NCBI GenBank assembly: GCA_003510795.1
Contig: DOKP01000053.1
Span: 1 to 5,007, forward strand
DNA: 5,007 nucleotides
Reading direction: 5' to 3'
Source: Candidatus Moraniibacteriota bacterium
GTDB taxonomy: Bacteria > Patescibacteriota > Minisyncoccia > Moranbacterales > UBA9337
Part shown: piece by piece, positions 4,896-5,007 of the stretch
Layout: every line of letters begins with the position of its first letter
Numbering within the stretch: the stretch's first letter is position 1
The notes under the pieces: model-generated
Databases searched by the model: none
The model's input: the letters and a program-made list of their open reading frames with translations, nothing else
Told to the model about the DNA's origin: nothing
Program-made: the position numbers and the translations under genes

Positions 4896-4927
4896 CAATA
4901 TAACAATTTGGCAATATGACAATATTC
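4896..4927 (+). repeat. Tandem 8-bp repeat CAATWTNN, four units
   Basis: CAATATAA, CAATTTGG, CAATATGA and CAATATTC follow each other in exact 8-bp steps. The array begins right after the stop codon of the partial gene and lies 68-99 bases upstream of the binding-protein start. It could be a cis-regulatory array for the transporter cassette or a spacer repeat like those elsewhere in the window. Confidence 0.65.
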
Positions 4928-5007
4928 TAACGATTTCTCTTTTTTCTCACACTCTCGAAAAAATAAACAACTAGACTAGTAATAATAACCACCAGCCAAT
5001 CTTGCCA
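4927..5007 (-). CDS. C-terminal end of an unidentified membrane protein (partial)
   Basis: A minus-strand frame open from the window edge runs 26 codons to a TAG at 4929-4927. It reads WQDWLVVIITSLVVYFFESV followed by a basic tail ending RNR. This is one hydrophobic helix plus positive charges, a typical inner-membrane C-terminus with the tail in the cytoplasm. The family cannot be told from so little. Its stop is 98 bases before the binding-protein start, on the same strand, so it may share a transcript with the transporter or end just before it. Confidence 0.5.
   Translation of the reverse strand, partial: WQDWLVVIITSLVVYFFESVRKKRNR

Overview
The window is AT-rich bacterial DNA. All five complete genes and one partial gene are on the minus strand, so transcription runs from the right end to the left. 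The style suggests a member of the Patescibacteria (CPR) or a similar small-genome lineage. Genes are compact, most starts lack a Shine-Dalgarno sequence, and the spacers are full of short phrase-like tandem repeats and small palindromes such as TCCCGAT-AAAA-ATCGGGA. This assignment is an inference from style, not from a marker gene. The standard genetic code fits every frame; TAA, TAG and TGA are all used as stops.

In transcription order, the right edge (4927-5007) holds the last 26 codons of an unidentified membrane protein. Next comes a metal ABC-transporter cassette of the zinc/manganese (ZnuABC/AdcABC-like) family: the metal-binding protein (3899-4828), the ATPase (2953-3747) and the ABC-3 permease (1941-2750). 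The binding protein carries three His ligands and one Glu in an LNPIEGL context. This favours zinc, as in AdcA-type proteins. It is held to the membrane by an N-terminal helix rather than a lipid. Together the three genes would capture the metal outside the membrane, pass it through the permease and power the step with ATP. A calcineurin-like phosphoesterase resembling LpxH follows (1005-1697). Last is a PilZ-domain protein with an N-terminal four-cysteine zinc ribbon (177-668), a probable cyclic-di-GMP receptor.

The PilZ gene is an independent unit. It has a textbook sigma-70 promoter (TTGACT, 17 bases, TATAAT with an extended -10) and a good Shine-Dalgarno. It ends in a strong intrinsic terminator whose wobble pairs work only on the minus strand. 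Its -35 box lies inside the hairpin of the terminator that closes the upstream transcript.

The spacers are the most unusual part. A 140-bp element between the ATPase and permease genes can fold into a cloverleaf. Arrays of 8-bp units lie on both sides of the transporter cassette, and one of them contains exact TTAAC-NN-GTTAA palindromes resembling zinc-regulator (AdcR) operators. Other spacers carry 7-bp or 14-bp repeats of different sequence. No RNA genes, CRISPR array or transposase are visible.
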